64,000 nucleotides of DNA from assembly GCA_905250115.1 (NCBI GenBank), contig CAJNOI010000076.1, positions 1 through 64,000 on the forward strand. The letters run 5' to 3'. Origin of the DNA: Adineta steineri. Its lineage: Eukaryota > Rotifera > Eurotatoria > Adinetida > Adinetidae. This document shows positions 61,301 to 64,000 of this stretch, piece by piece (within the stretch, counting starts at the first letter, position 1; each line of letters opens with the position of its first letter). The notes under the pieces are model-generated. The model was given only the letters and a program-made list of their open reading frames with translations, was not told the DNA's origin and did not search any database. The translations under genes and the position numbers were made by a program.

Positions 61301-63733
61301 TCATCATCGTAGCGTCGCATTGCGCTCTCCTTCACTCTCTACTACTACCAGTACTACTACTACTACCATCATCATCAATCTTGGCTCGTTTCCGTTTTTC
61401 TTCTCGTCTCTTATTCTTCGTCTTCTGCTTCTTCGCTTCATTCATTCATTTATATCTGTGCTGAACAGAATAGTAACAACAGCACGGTAGGAAATAGGAA
61501 GAAAGCAGAAACTTGTAGCCTCTAGACAATGTTTGCACGTCATCGACGACTCTCATCATTCTCATTTTCTTTTTTTTTTTGTGTTTCTTTTTCTCTTTAC
61601 TTTTTCTATATATGTGCACACACACGTTCTGTTCTCAAGTGGTCTCACACCTTGACATGATCAGTTAGGCGCGATATTGCTACATACATAGACACATTTA
61701 TACATTCATACACAAGTCAACTTAGACACACATGACAATTTGCGATGGCTATCGCATCTTCTCGCTTTTCTCTTTCTTCTTATTCTTTCTTTCCTTCATC
61801 GTCTATACCTCTATTTGCATGAAGATTGATGTACATATACACATATATACAGACATATCTCTCTCTCGCTCTATATATATATGTATATGTATATATACAT
61901 CCATATTGATTATCGTCGTGCTTAGTGAGATCGTGAGATGAGAGAATATTCTTGTTATTGTTGTTATTATTTCTTTTTTACTATTAACAGCAGGCAAACA
62001 AAATTTCATCTAATGACACGATGAAATAAATGTAGTTAGTTATTGTGATTGATCAGAGTCCACCTACTCCTAATCGGATGGCATTTGACGTAATCAAAAT
62101 GTGTTCGTGTCTCTTTCTATTTGTATGTTTCTTAATCATGACCATATGTCAAAGAAAATAATAGATATTAAAGCAACGATGCGTACAAGAAATTTATTCG
62201 CCTACATCACTCTACTACTACTACTACTAACTATATCGTCATCATCTCCAATTTCTCATTTTCTTTGTCGGTACTCTTCTTTTTATAAAATGCTAATCGT
62301 TTTCTACCAGTAATATACACACACACACACATATATATATATATATGAACACAAGTATATATATAGCCTCAATCATACAATTATTTTGAATAAGCACGCG
62401 TATTTCGTCGTGTGCTCTCGCTTTCTATACTCTATTACTGATGCGTGATGTCCTCTGGGCATACACATACAGCACGAACGACGACTTTTGATCTTTTCTG
62501 TTGTTTTCTATGTTAGTTGATGGTAGTATTACTGCCCTTTTGTCCTCTTCTTTCGTTCGGTCGTTCTTTACGATCGCGATTAATTAAGTATCTTTCCTTT
62601 CTTTCTCTATCCATGTCCATTCATTCATTCATCCATCCATCTATCTATCTATATTCCTCATCTTGTGTGTAAATTGGACACTTGTAGTCGAGGGGGAGAA
62701 GACAAACGCATTCTCTTTGTGCATAGTCGTCGACGACTAGTATGTTTTTCTTTTCCTGTATGTGTGTAACCTTATCACTCGTCAGCAGTCCTAGCAGCAG
62801 CAGCAGCAACAGCCACTGCCGACAAGACGGCCGCGTCAGGTCACGACAATGACGGTTATTTTCTCCTCTTCTCTTCATCGTCGTCGTCGATTCTTTTTCC
62901 GATGCGACGCGCGTTGCTACTTTCTATCGTCGACCATCATATACATACACTAATAGAAAATGATTAGAACATGTTCGTCGTTCATGCACAAACACACACG
63001 CTGTTGTGTTATTTTAAGATAATATATCCTCTTCTCCTATTCTTTTCTTTATATACATATATCCATATGTATATAGTGCCTTCTAGCAACTGATATTATA
63101 TTATTCGAGTATCTGTTTCAATAGACTAGAGTTAGATTTCGTAACCATTTGTCATTGTCAAGGTCTTTCTTGTCTCATCCACGTGTTATTCAGTTTATTA
63201 CTACTGACATATTACTAGGCTTTTTTCTTCTTCTCCTCTTCTATTCACTCTCTGTCTCTGTCTCTTATTCAGTTATTCTCTTCGGCTAGCAATCATGATC
63301 GATGAAAACCTGTTAAGTGCATAGTGTCGCTATTGGATGGGTTGTTGGATTTGCATGTATTCTGTTTATTCAATTCCACTCTATTTTAGACCACTACACA
63401 TACATCATGGCAACATGTCGATCGTCGTCATCATCATCATATTTGTTTAATTTCTTTTCATAATAGTTTTTAAAAAAAGAAGGCAAAAAAAAACGAACGA
63501 AATTTACATTCATACACTTACTGTACAAATTTATTCATATACACAAAAAAATTTAATTTTTCTCTTTTACTGTTTTCTTTGTCATTCACTTCTATAATCC
63601 CTTTAATTTCATTTCGTCTTTTTTACGCATATATTTGGTCGTGTTTGTGAATGTTGACATTGTCATTTTTTGTTTTTGTTGTTTTTCATTTTTCTATTGT
63701 TGTTAATTCAACATCGCCATCGTGCGCATCTGA
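58324..63733. other. 5.4 kb non-coding, microsatellite-rich region
   Basis: No gene supported. Contents: an A-run/T-run hairpin near 59731-59768; a (GTTC)n tract near 59924-59952; an almost perfect CATACATA/TATGTATG palindrome with a TA core near 60506-60545; TA tracts near 60880-60900, 61000-61012 and 62328-62346; and CT-rich blocks. Between about 62780 and 62940 is a CpG/CAG-rich island, unusual for the window. Open frames here are low-complexity translations (poly-F, poly-L, poly-S). Together with the exon at 63734 this looks like upstream regulatory DNA or long 5' UTR introns of the next gene. Confidence 0.45.
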
Positions 63734-63975
63734 ATAGTTAAAGCCGTCAAAATTCACTCACACACGAATCTCAAACTTGGTAGTAGCAGCTTGCAGCAGT
63801 CATCAAATCATACATCAAAATTGCACGACGATAATTTAACAAATTTCAATAGTAGTAAGAAAAAAAAGAAGAGTAGCAGCGGAACCGGTTCCGGTTCAGT
63901 TAACACCAATACTATAAATAGTAGTGGACAAGAGAAAATAAGTGGAAATATGTTTTCTGGACGTAATGGTCCACA
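63734..63975 (+). CDS. 5' exon of a Ser/Asn/Lys-rich protein, incomplete
   Basis: An open frame from 63734 contains KLHDDNLTNFNSSKKKKKSS, SGTGSGSVNTNTINSSGQEK and GNMFSGRNGPQ. It ends at a good donor (CAG|gtagga, 63975/63976). No ATG precedes it in frame before the stop at 63731; the only in-frame ATG is within GNMFSGRN. So it is either an internal exon whose acceptor is one of the AG sites near 63788-63796, or the start is that late ATG. Composition suggests a disordered N-terminal region. The family cannot be told because the gene leaves the window. Confidence 0.4.
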
Positions 63976-64000
63976 GGTAGGATGAATTAAATAATATTTA

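Noticed and set aside
62645-62878. Minus frame with a Leu-rich, signal-peptide-like start
   Set aside because: The Leu run comes from a CAG/CTG repeat in the CpG-rich island; no splice sites or conserved residues support a secreted protein, though it deserves an expression check.
1-64000. tRNA, rRNA and CRISPR signals
   Set aside because: No cloverleaf with GTTC-type box B, no conserved rRNA blocks and no regularly spaced short repeats were found on reading.

Overview
The window looks like nuclear DNA of a small invertebrate, most probably a bdelloid rotifer (Adineta/Rotaria-like). It is strongly AT-rich. Most genes are split by GT-AG introns of about 50 nt. It carries gene families typical of bdelloids: B-box/NHL proteins, an F-box/RNI-type LRR protein, tandem FG-GAP repeats and a beta-propeller lactonase. 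It also has short TGTGGG-like tracts resembling the bdelloid telomere repeat. The organism call is an inference from family content and gene structure; no marker gene proves it. No rRNA, tRNA or CRISPR array was seen.

Layout. 1-6.4 kb: an unrecognised gene (minus, running off the left edge) head-to-head with FBH1, an F-box UvrD-type DNA helicase (plus). 7.8-9.4 kb: a class-A peptide-type GPCR (minus). 13.2-14.4 kb: a secreted lactonase/6-phosphogluconolactonase-like propeller (plus). 14.4-18 kb: a long non-coding stretch upstream of a Ser/Asn/Tyr-rich protein (18.05-20.55 kb, plus, with a 1.2 kb first intron). 21-23.6 kb: an RGS22-like protein (minus).

From about 24 to 40 kb lies an accessory island between conserved genes. 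It holds a B-box/coiled-coil gene with a probable C-terminal frameshift, a decayed gene, a B-box/NHL-propeller gene, a TTAA-flanked piggyBac-type MITE, a compact hairpin element, a small F-box/LRR gene interrupted by GC-richer DNA, a broken hAT-transposase-like gene, two GT-rich hairpins in similar flanks, an FG-GAP repeat gene and an assembly gap (39960-40278).

From 40.4 kb conserved genes resume. A long PARP-family gene (minus) combines a ZAP/PARP12-13-type N-terminus (winged-helix-like region plus two CCCH fingers) with KH-like segments, a WWE domain and an ADP-ribosyltransferase domain whose catalytic triad is degenerate. It is divergent from a nucleoside hydrolase. Then come a complete Frizzled receptor, a GPI-anchored Ly6-like protein, a PNUTS (PPP1R10)-like PP1 regulator with a one-base homopolymer frameshift, and a small hypothetical ORF. 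The last 5.4 kb is non-coding, microsatellite-rich DNA ending in an exon of a gene that leaves the window.

Most exon-intron models were checked by reading splice sites and phase by eye: seven exons sum in frame for the RGS gene, four for the GPCR, three for Frizzled. Family names come from motif recognition, not searches. The strongest biological lead is the PARP13/PARP14-like hybrid with a likely dead active site. The richest structural region is the 24-40 kb island.
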